Shown here one piece after another: positions 18,980-29,162 of a stretch of 29,162 nucleotides of DNA. Under the pieces are notes generated by a model. The model was not told the DNA's origin. It was given only the letters and a program-made list of their open reading frames with translations, and did no database searches. Origin of the DNA: Oopsacas minuta (taxonomy: Eukaryota > Porifera > Hexactinellida > Lyssacinosida > Leucopsacidae); assembly GCA_024704765.1 (NCBI GenBank), contig JAKMXF010000037.1:1-29162 (forward strand). Direction: 5' to 3'. Each line of letters begins with the position of its first letter. Position 1 is the stretch's first letter. A program made the translations under genes and the position numbers.

Positions 18980-19990
18980 GCCTTCAAAGAACTCTAAATA
19001 ATTCACAATCTGAAGAAAATTATATTATTGAAGTAGCTCTCGCAGCACTGAGACTGGGCCCGCTATTAATACGATAGCCTCTTCTAGCAGTGATTCTGGC
19101 GAGATTAGAATTCCAGATATTTGACCTCCCGATATGTGGAAAAGTAAACAAAAGGATTACTCATGGATATTTTGCAAAGATGGCACTCTGGGGCTTTGAA
19201 TATGCCAGAAAGTGTCTCGTCTATCCTTGCATAAGAGAAGAGGTGTTTATATCACTACAGAATTGTCTGAAGGTCTTGTTAACTATTATGGTGATACAAA
19301 AGGAGCAAGATTGAAATCATTAGGTAAGAAAATTGTTCGACACTAAACTTCTCACGCACACACTATTTTAGAAGAAAGCATTCCAATTGCAGAAAAGTCC
19401 TGTATTGACCGCACATAGATAATTTGAAACATTTACAATTAGAGGACATTAAACGAATTTTTCAAACAGCTTACAATCTTGCCAAGAATAATTGACCGTA
19501 TACAGATCATCCGATTTGGTTGAGCTACAACTGTTGAATTCACTGATCTTGGGGTAGATCTTCATTCCCGCTATTCTGCGACAGAAATCATTGATCACAT
19601 AACTTCCAAATGAGACTTAAGATTTGTCCCCGTAGACAAGAAATTAAAGGGAAAATAGCGTTAATTATTAATGAATCAACTACTATATCAAATATTCTAC
19701 ACTAGTAGTTTATCTAAAGTGCGAAACTTCGAAGCTAGTAAGTCCGCAATTCATGTTTTTGGATATCATTGACTGGCAAAGCAGGATGCCTTAACTATCC
19801 TGGGTAGTCTACTGAATTGTATGGAGAGTACGGGTGTGCTTCTGCGTACAGTATTACATAACATTGCTCTAATTGTTTATTAATGTTTTCTTACAGCAAA
19901 ACAGTCCAATAGTCTTCTCCGTTTCTTTCTATATACACTTGATTATAATACTTTACTGTCCTCAATCTATGTTCGTATGTATAGTTGCTC
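18980..19990 (+). pseudogene. hAT transposase remnant (KIAA1586/ZMYM-like), N-terminal and core, heavily decayed
   Basis: Pieces in changing frames match the N-terminal half of another hAT type in order. The BED-like block gives MWKSKQKDYSWIFCKDGTLG, then GVYITTELSEGLVNYYGDTK and ARLKSLGKKIV with TSHAH. The next block gives DIKRIFQTAYNLAKNN and PYTDHP, then VELQLLNS, DLGVDLHSRYSATEIIDHI and KGKIALIINESTT (usual LLDESTT). The DGTLG, KSLxKKIxxH and AKNxxPYTD patterns are well known in these hAT proteins. At least five frame changes or stops occur. No ends were found. The upstream border is approximate. Confidence 0.65.
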
Positions 19991-20695
19991 TGTTCTCTTT
20001 TTGATTATCTAAAAACATATTTTCGGCATTTCTAAGTTACCTACACCAGACATACCCGGAACGCTTTCCTTTCAACCTCTATAGCAATATAGAACAGCTG
20101 ATCCAAAGGTAGGCAAACACTATATTATCATATCATAATATTGCTCATTCGTATCTACGTATTCAGTATTTGTGGGTGACATGGTAATAACTAATAAGAT
20201 AAATATTTTGGTTACGAATTTATTCGAATTTCACACGTGGACACATGAGACAAATATTAATATCGTAAAATTCAATTTATCTATGAAATGTTCTCCGCTG
20301 AGCCTTTTCTATAAACTCTAATATTCTTCAATTATATTACATCTACGTATTCTTTTCTCAAGTTGGGAATTATGGAAATTCAATATAATCAATATCCTAA
20401 GTTGACTATTTCATTGAAAAGATTGGTTGCACATTTAGCCTTGTAAATCACAGAATATTTTATCACAACACTTTTCAAGCATTTCTTTTTACTTCTCACA
20501 TACGTAGTAATCAATCATCTCAATTTTGTCGAGAAATCAATAAATATCAGGTAATACCTCAGAAATGACTTTTCATAATTCTACCCGCGAATATTATATG
20601 TACTACCTTTCGGCTGGATAACTACCATTGTATCCCACTCTAGAAATTTGTAGAGACTACAAGATATTCATATTCTAATATGATTTACAAGATGT
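19991..20695. other. Intergenic, AT-rich, no gene seen
   Basis: Between the hAT remnant and the 3' end of the TXNDC12-like exon. It may hold that gene's 3' UTR and the tail of the hAT copy. Confidence 0.4.
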
Positions 20696-21097
20696 CTAAG
20701 GGGTTGAATTTACAAATTTATCATTCAATTCCAAAACAGTTTTCATTGTATCTAGCAATTCATCAGCTGTAGCAAAATAGAACTTGTACTCTGGGTCAGG
20801 ACCGTTCAAACCTTGAAGGAGAGCTTCCATAGTGCTTAAAAAATACACCCTATGGTAGTAAACACAATTTTTTCTGTACCTCCATATAACAGGGTCATGT
20901 CCCCTCTCTATTTTAACCATAGTGAATTCCTGACTGAGCCCTATGAGCTCTGGAGAGGCGATTAGCTCCTGTCTGAATCGACTGCTCGCAAAACACTTCC
21001 CCGTAAAATAATATCATAACAGGTTTCGGTAATGGACTGGGAATCTCAAATGAAGGAGAGTAAGGCTCCCAATTCAAAATTGAGTTAAATGCATCCT
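20696..21097 (-). CDS. TXNDC12/AGR-like thioredoxin-fold protein, terminal exon, CxxS site, one frame break
   Basis: A likely acceptor (cttaag) at 21098 begins an exon reading NSILNWEPYSPSFEIPSPLP, then KPVMILFYGKCFASSRFRQE, LIASPELIGLSQEFTMVKIE, then VYYHRVYFLS, PEYKFYFATADELLDTMK and a TAG at 20698-20696. The order and spacing match the ER-resident TXNDC12/AGR2 family (PLMVIxHxxWCxxC, EIxxLSxxFVMVNxxxxxxP, YIPRxxFLDP, YKYFYxSAxxVxxxMK). The active site reads C-F-A-S, a CxxS motif like that of AGR proteins instead of CxxC. The C-terminus (NDKFVNSTP) has no KDEL-type ER retention signal. The frame changes at a G4 run (20999-21002 on the plus strand), where three Gs would keep it open. Upstream exons with the signal peptide should lie beyond 21097 but I do not see them before the NHL gene at 21475. 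Confidence 0.6.
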
Positions 21098-21474
21098 CTT
21101 AAGATGACGTGTGAATATATGATACCTCAATTATTATTAGTAGAATTAAGCAGGGAAGCATTTGAGCTGTTGGAATGTCTAATTGTTGTAAATATGAATA
21201 GTTATTATGTGATGTATTTATAACACCTTAGCGAAGATTAACAACTAGTGACAGGTGTGAATTATGCCAAATCTTAATGGGTTGTTCAGACGTTAGACCA
21301 CCTATCCCATTGACAGTCCAACAATGACAAGATTGGGCCCACAAAAAAACAGTCCTGAATTAATTAGATAGGAAAATTGTTGGTTGACACCTTCATTAAG
21401 ATTCTTATAAATAAAATGTGATAAAGTGAGAGAAATATTTAATAAATAGTAAACAAACAAGTAAATACAGGAAA

Positions 21475-22641
21475 TTAATATATATTTATCACATTATCAC
21501 CATTACTAACACAAATAATATCAAAGTTATTATTAACAATTATTCCTGTAGACCTAATACATTTAATTTTGTGTATCAGCTGTCCATTTTTAGTAAATAT
21601 ATTAATTGAATTTCCCCAATTATCGCTAATTATAATATTATTATACAAGTCAAAACACAGAAAAATTAAACCTCTTCCATTTTCTAATTTTATGAAACTT
21701 TTCAATAAATCACCTGATTTAGAGAATATGTGTATATTATTAATCTTATTATTGTCTGCTACAAATATATTATTATTATTTATTTTTACGTCACACGGAG
21801 CCATAAGTTTGTCTCTTCCTATTTCTCTCATATAATCTAAATCAGAGCTGAATACTGCAATTCTATTATTATTACAATCTGCAACTAACAATTCTCCATT
21901 TGTGTCAGTTGTTAGACCAAAAGGGAGATTAAGAACTCTCTTAACACTCTTAATTAATTTGTAATTTGTTTTAGAGAATTTAAAAATAGTAATAAGTCCC
22001 CAATCACTTACAAACCCCCCTTCCTTATATAATGCTATACAATATGGATACCTTAGCTGCTCTTTACCAAATTCATGAATGAACTTACCTTCTGTAGAGA
22101 AGATCTGTATTCTACTATTGTCTGTGTCTGCTATATAGATCTTATCTCCATCTAGAGCTAGTCCACGAGGTTCCTTCAGCTCTCCTTTCTCCCTTCCAAG
22201 TTTTCCTATCCTTCTGATTGGCTGTGTCTTGTTTTTGTAGGGTTCAGCTATCTTCTGAATAGAACCCAACTTCTCCAGCTGTTCTAGGAGAGAGTCTAGA
22301 CCCTTAATATAGAAGGAAGGGATTGGAATAGGTGTTTCTATTTCGTATTTCTTTTGTTCCTTTTTCCAATTCTTTATTTGATCTTCTTGGAGCTTTACTA
22401 TGTCATTCTGTTGAATGCTAGTTTCCATTAATTGCCTGATCATCTTCTCCAGGTCTGCTAATTGTTTCTGTCGTGTATTCTCCTTTCTTAGATAGTCCTG
22501 CTTGATATCGGACAGCTGGGCCAGCAGCTGATCTCTCCTTTCTGTCGCAATCCTAATAATCTTCTCGAAGGTGGAATGGATCATCTGTTCCTCTAGTTCG
22601 AAATGGTTGGTAGGGATTTCATCTGGGTATTTGGTGGCCAT
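21475..22641 (-). CDS. Coiled-coil plus NHL beta-propeller protein, 388 aa, intact
   Basis: A single uninterrupted frame from the ATG at 22641 in a good context (aacaaATGG). Residues about 15-105 are a long heptad-rich coiled coil (FEKIIRIATERRDQLLAQLS, then KQLADLEKMIRQLMETSIQ). Residues about 140-388 are NHL repeats: KGELKEPRGLALDGDKIYIA, DTDNSRIQIFS, VLNLPFGLTTDTNGELLVAD, DKLMAPCDVKINNNNIFVAD, then RGLIFLCFDLYNNIIISDN. It resembles the coiled-coil and NHL half of TRIM2/3/71-type proteins without RING or B-boxes, a layout expanded in some invertebrates. The repeat phrasing RIGKLGREKGEL and NSRIQIFS is close to that of the two shorter NHL copies here, so the three are paralogues. The molecular target is unknown; NHL propellers typically bind RNA or proteins. 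Confidence 0.88.
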   Translation of the reverse strand: MATKYPDEIPTNHFELEEQMIHSTFEKIIRIATERRDQLLAQLSDIKQDYLRKENTRQKQLADLEKMIRQLMETSIQQNDIVKLQEDQIKNWKKEQKKYEIETPIPIPSFYIKGLDSLLEQLEKLGSIQKIAEPYKNKTQPIRRIGKLGREKGELKEPRGLALDGDKIYIADTDNSRIQIFSTEGKFIHEFGKEQLRYPYCIALYKEGGFVSDWGLITIFKFSKTNYKLIKSVKRVLNLPFGLTTDTNGELLVADCNNNRIAVFSSDLDYMREIGRDKLMAPCDVKINNNNIFVADNNKINNIHIFSKSGDLLKSFIKLENGRGLIFLCFDLYNNIIISDNWGNSINIFTKNGQLIHKIKCIRSTGIIVNNNFDIICVSNGDNVINIY

Positions 22642-23421
22642 TTGTTTGTTGTTCTGTTTATGATTATTCTCATTTACAGACTGTATTTATACAAGTTTAT
22701 ACATTCATTATTCAGGTGTTAAGTGGCGAAATAGAAAGTCACAACTAATCACTTTCCCTTGAACTCTACCACGAGACTATTGTCTTACAGAATTACGGAT
22801 GTGTTAGGTCAGATGGCTTTCAATATGTAAATTAGTTCCAGTTATAACTAGCCACATTCCGTATAAAGAATTAGTTGCTATGCTGCATTAGCTATCAGTT
22901 TCTATTTGTGTAGTAATCTATAATTAGCTAATTCGGGACAATTGTAGAAGTTTGTTGGTAAACTAATTTTGAGGCTAAACAAAGTGTACAGTATATGTAA
23001 ACAAGTAAACAATTATGATAAGTAACATGACAACACATATTGACATTGGAATGCTGTATAATCAGTATGGACTAGGTTGAGGTAATCTCTTCTCTAATAA
23101 CTCTTCCTCTATATCGTAATACGAATGTTTGTTAAAAGTGAAATAGTCTGTAACTTTATAGAGAGGTGATAAATAATAACAAGTAAATAATTGTAAACAA
23201 ATATGTTTGTATATTTTCTAACCTTTTTGTTTGTTTGTAGTCTTATCCTTCTTTGTGTTGGTGTTTGGATAGTTTGTTGTTGAGCTCATAAACACAACTT
23301 GTTTCTGTAATAAATAAAAACAACAAACATAACAAGAGGGTGGAGGAATTGCACTCATAGACCATTCTCAGAGTTACTGAATATAATCGGACCAAGTATC
23401 TCTGGGGAACATGTTCCAAAT
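22642..23421. other. Upstream flank of the 388-aa NHL gene; no gene seen
   Basis: AT-rich with many short GTAAACAA/ACAAACAA-like stretches. It should contain the promoter, but no element can be assigned with confidence. Confidence 0.4.
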
Positions 23422-23475
23422 ATGTCAACTCCTGTTATATAGAAATACCCGCTTATATCGAAGTGTGAAATTGTA
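23422..23475. mobile_element. Solo end of the 126-bp MITE family
   Basis: TGTCAACTCCTGTTATATAG followed after a few bases by CTTATATCGAAGTG matches the reverse-complemented right end of the MITE at 2867-2992. No partner end was found. Confidence 0.5.
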
Positions 23476-23940
23476 CACATTAATTATTATTATTGTTATT
23501 TACGTTTAATAGGTTCGAACAAAACCCAAAGGCGCCAAGTCAGGTTTATTCGCCAAATTCGAACAAATGTCAGTTGAGCAAGTTAATTAAGCGTGTTAAA
23601 GGAGGTCTGTTACTACTACTCACCTGTTAGTTAGTAAATATATTGTCATAGCATTCTATACACTAAGGGAATGGCGCGCTAATAATATTTGGACCAGGGA
23701 TTGGTTAGTTAATTAAAGAAGTGATTATGATAGAGATTGACTTTTGTGAATATTCGATAATAGAAAATAGGTTTATCACCCTTACCATTAGTTTAGAATA
23801 ATTTAGAAGTATATTGAGGCAGTTTAATGGATTTTACACTTTTATACAATGAAAGGATGATTAAAATACATACAAATAATAATAATATAACAAACAATAA
23901 CAATAATGTAGAATGTAGTATTGTAGTATCCATTGAGATA
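23476..23940. other. Intergenic, no gene seen
   Basis: AT-rich; no structure beyond short AATAATAAT runs near 23876. Confidence 0.4.
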
Positions 23941-23942
23941 TA

Positions 23943-24073
23943 CAATGGAACCTCCAGAAGCGGGAACTCTCTTAAAAGCGTGGCGTAAGATAGGCTTCAA
24001 CTACATCAATTCTCAAGCAAGTGAACCTCTGAAATCGGGGGCCCCAATCTCCCCACTCCTGGAGGTTCCACTG
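23943..24073. mobile_element. MITE, 131 bp, CAGTGGAACCTCC-type ends, TA target site
   Basis: The left end CAATGGAACCTCCAGAAGCG and the right end, reverse-complemented, CAGTGGAACCTCCAGGAGTG, are flanked by TA (23941-23942 and 24074-24075). Non-coding, Tc1/pogo-like ends. Confidence 0.8.
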
Positions 24074-24332
24074 TAGTATTTGTTGAAATAGAAAGATTCT
24101 GTCCTCGCCTAGCTCTGATAGCTACGTGTCTTAACTAGTTGTTGTTTCGCTCATCGTTTAGTCTTAGAATTGTGTGAATAAAACAAACAAACAAATGAAT
24201 CGAATAAGTAAATACACAAATAATTAAAGTACGTGTTTGTTGATGTAAATAATGTTCTAATTATAGAAATACGAAATATACAAATATCAATAAATGATTA
24301 TTCCAGACCTGAATATGATTGAGAAGTGTGAA

Positions 24333-24360
24333 GTAAACAACAAACAACAAACAACAAACA
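24333..24360. repeat. CAAACAA microsatellite
   Basis: Four consecutive units of AACAAAC-type, 7-bp period. Confidence 0.6.
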
Positions 24361-24399
24361 AGGAAGAACAAAGAAATACAAACATATAAAAAGTGAAAT

Positions 24400-25395
24400 G
24401 GGGGTCAAAGAAGGGTGGACAACTGTCCTTACAATGTCTATAAATCTTTGAATTTCCAGTGGGAAACGTTCTGCTGTCAGCTGTCTCATGAATTGCAGCG
24501 TTCTCTTTTGGATTTCTTCTGTGCTAGAATATTCATCTTGCCGTAGATGCTTTTAAAGCTCCTTGAAAACTCACCTATCGCACTGATTCAAGTCTGGACT
24601 GGATGGCGATTCTTTAATTCACATCATATCCCTCCTTTTAAGGTATTTCATTGTCGCTCTAACAGTATAGAGTCTAGCGTTGTCATGTTGCCCCCATAAT
24701 TCACAAAGTTTTATTGGATTTGAGTGAAGTTTACGCCATATTTCTTCAGTGGATTGAATAAAGTCAGTATATACCTCTGCATTTATTGTCCCTTTGGAGG
24801 GTGGGAGAGCAACGCTGAATTTCCTATCACCAGTAAATGCCAAAATGATTAATGCCTTACGATTGGTCAGTTGAGGTCGGACAACACAAGGACGCTTCTG
24901 ATCAGGGGACAGCCATGCTTTGTTCTCTGCCTTTGTTGGATGAGGATCAAAGAACACCCAACTCTCGTCCTCAGTTGCCCAACACCTTAGAAATTCGGCC
25001 ATTGAGTATTTATCAATCATCTCGACGATTTCTTGAGCACAGACCACCCTAGCAAGTCCATGTTAGCCTTAGAAAGCAAGTGTGGGACCCAGACAGAGCA
25101 GACCTTACTTAACCCCAGTACCTCAACTAGGATGCGTCTAACCGATTCTCTACTAATCTCAGTTGCATCAGCTAGTATTTGAACTGACTGTTTAGGTTCA
25201 GCTTCAATTAATTGACGAATTTATTAATATGGATGTCGTCTGTCGAGGAACGAGGGCAGCCCACTCTGGGATCGTCCTTTAACGAAAGTCTCTCCTCATT
25301 AAACCTTTGATACCATCTAAACACAGTCCCTCTTGACGAGGATTCATCGAGTTTTGCTTCCAGAAGTTGACCATGAATTGCACGAGAATATTCTC
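24400..25395 (-). pseudogene. Mariner transposase remnant, DD34D
   Basis: Minus-strand pieces follow mariner order. The helix-turn-helix half gives EYSRAIHGQLLEAKLDESSS, then GTVFRWYQRFNEERLSLKDD, PRVGCPRSSTDD, and ISRESVRRILVEVLGLSKV. The catalytic half is mostly one frame: WATEDESWVFFDPHPTKAEN (first Asp), PPSKGTINAEVYTDFI, LWGQHDNARLYTVRATMKYL (second Asp), then SSPDLNQCDR (third Asp). There are 34 residues between the second and third Asp, the mariner DD34D signature. It has in-frame stops before the third Asp region and within the following FKEL segment, plus frame changes near 25050 and 25225. The N-terminus and both terminal repeats were not found. Confidence 0.82.
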
Positions 25396-25771
25396 TATCA
25401 GGAAATATAGTGAATTACCGGAAAAGAAGTGATAAGAATTGTGTATAAACCGAATTACAATATATGGTGTAGTATTAACAGTCATGGAGGGATAATTTCC
25501 TATAGTAAGATATCAACAATAGTGATACATGATGAAATAACAATAATAATAGTCTACATTGAATATTATAGAATAGAGGTGGATAGTGGTGATTACTATT
25601 TATCACTATAACTATTCCAATAACTACAGACAAACTGTGTTTGAATATTATGAATACAATACACATATGTACTAGAAATACAAGCACTATTCAGACTGGA
25701 ACTTTGGTAGTTTCCTCTTTAATTCACCACGGCATTATTCCAAGCTCCTTTGTGAGTCTAGATTGCGAACT
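25396..25771. other. Intergenic between mariner and THAP9-like remnants
   Basis: AT-rich, no gene recognised. Confidence 0.4.
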
Positions 25772-27398
25772 TTATTCTTCGATAAACAATTGCTGGTGGC
25801 AGATAGTATTTCGCTGAGATAACAATGGAATGGTGTTTGACAAACACTCAAATCTCCAGAAATCAAAATTCTCAGATTCTATCCTCGAAATTGAGAGTTG
25901 AATAAGTTTTGTTTTACTGTTACCAGCAACAAATTGTCTCATCAGTCGATTGTCCAGGTCGATTCCATATAGGATTCTTAACAGAGTTATTACTGCATTG
26001 ACAACATCATCTGAAGGATATTTAAGCCCTCCTCGATCAGCTAAGTGTATTAGATTCAAGTCAGAATCTTCACTCTCCAGGGCAAAGGTTTCACTGCATG
26101 TGAGCAAAGATATATAACTGTAAGGTTCATTGTTACATAAGGAAGTCTTAACAAATTCCTTTACCGAAAGTCTCTGATTTGCTCTCTTGAGCTCTGTATA
26201 ACTTTAAGATTTGAGAGATTTTAACTCTACGTTCACTCTCAAGTATTTGTCAGACGGAAATGTTGTAATTACAGCCAGACATTAATCTGTAAACCCCAGT
26301 CTTTTCAAGAGAATCGTTTTGTAGCAATCCTGTCAAAACGTAAGAAAATCCACAATCAATGATTCTTAATATAACTTGACAAGTGTGAATTAAGCTGGCA
26401 AATGTCTGTGATCTAACTTTTTCCAGCTCTACCACTACAACTATAGCTCTTCCAATCCTGAAGCCAAGATACAAACTTTGAAAAGAAAACAAACTATCAT
26501 CTTCAAGCTGGAAAAACTTTGAATCAGGGTCGCGTAGTTGAATATCTTTCCCTGGACTATGAATATTACACATCTTCCAAAATCTGGTAATGAGAGAAGT
26601 AAATTGGAGTCGATTGAAGATTTTCAGCTCTGGGAATCTTCTTCATAAGTTCTAATTTTCTATGATAGATCTAACTGAATGAACAACAGTATTGATACCA
26701 ATCTCAACATTATCTTGTTCATGTGTGTCAAGCTTTTGAGTTTACCGATAAATTTGAGGAATATCAGAAAGGCGATTATTATGGATGGAACTTCAACTTC
26801 ATTTACAAACAACTCACATGTAAAGCAGCATCAATACAGATCTGATGAGATATAGTCAATAGCAATCCAGATAGTACTCTCTTGAAAATATGCAATGTAC
26901 TCTGACTTAAGGGAATATAAGTCCATATTTCAGTTCGGCTAATTGTCGTATACTTTAGCTGGATGTCATCAATATTAGAAACAGAAAAGCTATTGTTTTA
27001 TTTTATGTTCAGCACGACTCAACTCAAAAGAGCATGACGAAAATATCGGATATCAATTTCATTTCGGTCCAAACGATCAGGTAGATTGGAAGATCCTTGT
27101 TAATAAGAAGGGCTGTTAGGTAGATTGACGGGCTTGGCATTTTTCATAAGGACCAGGATTTCTTGAAACTTCTCTACTGTATCATAGGAATATCGAAGTG
27201 AAGTAACACGTCATCGTCATTGAAATATTTCGAACAAATGAAGACTTTTGCCATTTCCCATGCATTGTCTCTATGGAGAAATCTTCGCCATTCATCCTGC
27301 AATTCTTTTGACCAATGATTCGCCATTTCAAACACCTGAGTATAATTAGTGCCATCATAATTGGAGGAGCAGTTGGCCACACTACACCTATTAGGCAT
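25772..27398 (-). pseudogene. THAP9/P-element-like transposase remnant
   Basis: The ATG at 27398 starts a THAP domain, MPNRCSVANCSSNYDGTNYT, with Trp37, then KVFICSKYFNDDDV. Zinc ligands Cys5, Cys10 and Cys55 are present, but the fourth position is Tyr58 where the C2CH motif needs His. Another frame continues DTVEKFQEILVLMKNAKPVN with LPNSPS, a usual linker. Further on come LQFTSLITRFWKMCNIHSPG, then EKTGVYRLMSGCNYNISV, a TGA at 26252-26250, and QILESERRVKISQIL. That block is characteristic of P-element/THAP9 proteins. The C-terminal part (26107-25772) has LADRGGLKYPSDDVVNAVIT, matching the conserved GGLxxPS block. Several frame changes and stops make it inactive. Terminal repeats were not found. 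Confidence 0.72.
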
Positions 27399-27899
27399 AT
27401 TGCTAAGGAGTAAAGAAATATCGGTAAATAATAATTGAACTACTGAAAATGGGTCAGAGGATGTATAGCGAGTTGGTAATTGATACAGACAACATAGGTT
27501 GTGTTTGTGGCCACAGTTGTGTGTATTTCAATATGAACAAGTGAATAATATTTATCACCTATAATATTTCTGTATCAAAGTTATATTAATAAAATAGACT
27601 TTGAAGTAATCCATGGTTATGAAAAATTGAGAGCGTGAATAGGCTATAGTTACGTAGGCTGTGTGTCATACTCCCAATACTCAATTATGTCAATATAGTC
27701 TTTGAAAGTAGGTTCTACCTAAATCTTCATATTTGTGTACTTGATGTACCGAAATATTCAGTATTACGTATATCATATTTGTACTCAGTCTACACGATTG
27801 CCTTAGTATAGCCATTGACAGTATGATTTTAACTCAAATATACTTTACCCTCATATTATGTACCTAAAAGGAATCGAATGTAATATTATATAGCCAACT
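27399..27899. other. Intergenic, AT-rich, no gene seen
   Basis: 5' flank of the THAP9-like remnant; no further structure noted. Confidence 0.4.
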
Positions 27900-28108
27900 G
27901 AATTCAATTATTTTGGCAACTGAACTGAGAATTCAATTATAGCTGGATTATAGCTGAGAAGGCGCAACTCCTGAGGACGGATATGTGAATGTAGTGAAGT
28001 ATCTAATGTGTCTGAGTATATGAATCCACACTCTACAAAGGGAAATGTTGAAATGATACGAATATATAGGGCGTATAATTTTAACCATTTGCCAAAATAA
28101 TTGAATTC
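27900..28108. repeat. Perfect 20-bp inverted repeat
   Basis: GAATTCAATTATTTTGGCAA (27900-27919) and its reverse complement (28089-28108), 169 bp apart. Could be a MITE or a foldback. No flanking duplication identified. Confidence 0.7.
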
Positions 28109-29162
28109 ATTTACCAAGTTAATGGTGCATTCAAAAACATACATCAAGTTAGTTCCAGTTCCATTTTAGCATAAATTGATTTAATTAATCAGTGAAATTA
28201 TTTCTAGTCGAATGTCTATTCACAAATAAGTGAAGATAGCCAATCAAATCCGAGTATTGATAGACACAAATATGCCAGTTTAGGCGCCCGATCAAAAAGT
28301 TCATTGAATTCTGAAGGAATTGCTAGTAATTGTTTGTCAAGTTTTCACACCTTTCAATTATGTCACTCTCAGGTGTGAGGACAGGATTTGGGTACAATTG
28401 CAGAATCTTACACCCCCCAACTTTTTTAATGTGGTCAAAAATCCCTATATGCACCGTTCAAGAACTCGTTGAGAGAAGTTGATAGAGCTAAAGAAATCCA
28501 AAATCGGATTAAAATTGACAAAGTTACGAAAATTTTACTCCCTAAGCCAAATCCTATGGGGAAAATTGTATTACTCACTATAGTCAAATTTTGTATTGAT
28601 TTATACATTACAATTACCATAGGAATGCTCATACTGTTGATATTGCGGTTATACACGCTTGTTACTCGACTCTTTCATGCTCATTTGTTTGCTATTCAGT
28701 GTATTTCACTGCAGGTAATTCTTGTTACTTTAAAGGAAAGCTGGTTATTACATAATTCTGTCTGCAACACTAAATATACAATGCAACATTTCATTTCATA
28801 TTTTATACTATGGCACCTCGATAATTCGACCTAGTTAATGGAATTCCCGATATGACACATATATTTGCATACATTCTGTTTCCTAAAATGGTAGTTTAAT
28901 TAGTATTACTCCGGCCAAGGCAAACCAATTTTGATCGTTCGTTTGTGTTCGTATCAATGTTAGAAACAATCCATGTACTATTTAATCGCATAGTTATGAT
29001 CCAGCTTCTCTCCAGGTGCGTTAGTAATGTTGGAACAAAGTTTTCATGGATTTCTACTTATGATAGTGGACAGAACATTTAATATATGACACCCCATAGC
29101 TGGATATAATACTATGGGTAGTAGTTATATTTGGAGTAACTAATTAGTATTAAGCTTTCTAT
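28109..29162. other. Intergenic to window end, no gene assigned
   Basis: An open frame at 28469-28834 encodes a hydrophobic 121-aa stretch but has no family resemblance I recognise and no supporting splice or codon evidence. A sequence like a transposon end (cacctcgataattcgacct) is at about 28815 without a partner. Confidence 0.4.

Noticed and set aside
18760-18987. 75-aa minus-strand frame
   Set aside because: No recognisable feature; the region lies at or just before the plus-strand hAT remnant.
2233-26252. Alternative genetic code with TGA as a sense codon
   Set aside because: TAG and TAA also interrupt coding remnants (3490, 18315), and intact genes end normally; decay explains it better.
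28469-28834. 121-aa hydrophobic frame
   Set aside because: Hydrophobicity follows from T-rich codons; no family or signal supports a gene.

Overview
This is an AT-rich eukaryotic window, most likely from an invertebrate animal. A sponge is my best guess: several NHL beta-propeller genes, FN3-like extracellular repeats, a 72-bp intron, and many cut-and-paste DNA transposons. The species call is inference. Nothing looks prokaryotic.

Host-type genes are few. A frame-broken P-loop GTPase-like gene runs off the left edge (1-549, -). An FN3-like extracellular repeat gene fragment with two introns and two in-frame stops lies at 1576-3626 (+). Three NHL-repeat genes are present: an intact 286-aa one at 6036-6896 (+), a frameshifted inverted duplicate at 15915-16771 (-), and a complete 388-aa coiled-coil plus NHL protein at 21475-22641 (-). 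Both members of the duplicate pair carry the same 12-bp minisatellite upstream of the start, with 11 units in one and 5 in the other. A terminal exon of a TXNDC12/AGR-type thioredoxin-fold protein with a CxxS active site lies at 20696-21097 (-).

The rest is mostly transposon, often nested. At 7084-10322 a MITE-like element contains a PIF/Harbinger transposon (7222-10059) whose HARBI1-like nuclease and Myb/SANT-like protein both read intact. At 11767-14138 a Mutator-like element with an 8-bp target duplication carries a FLYWCH/MULE transposase fragment that is split by a complete Tc1-type element (12395-13940) with near-identical ends and a TA duplication. Decayed hAT (3655-4452, 5132-5388, about 18980-19990), mariner DD34D (24400-25395, -) and THAP9/P-element-like (25772-27398, -) transposases are also visible, with TA-flanked MITEs at 2867-2992, 16970-17371 and 23943-24073. 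An unrecognised coding remnant (17875-18540, -), richer in G+C than its surroundings, ends in a perfect 23-bp foldback.

Most of the frameshifts I could localise are single-base changes in short homopolymers. Assembly homopolymer error is therefore a serious alternative to real gene decay for several pseudogene calls. It does not explain the in-frame stops.
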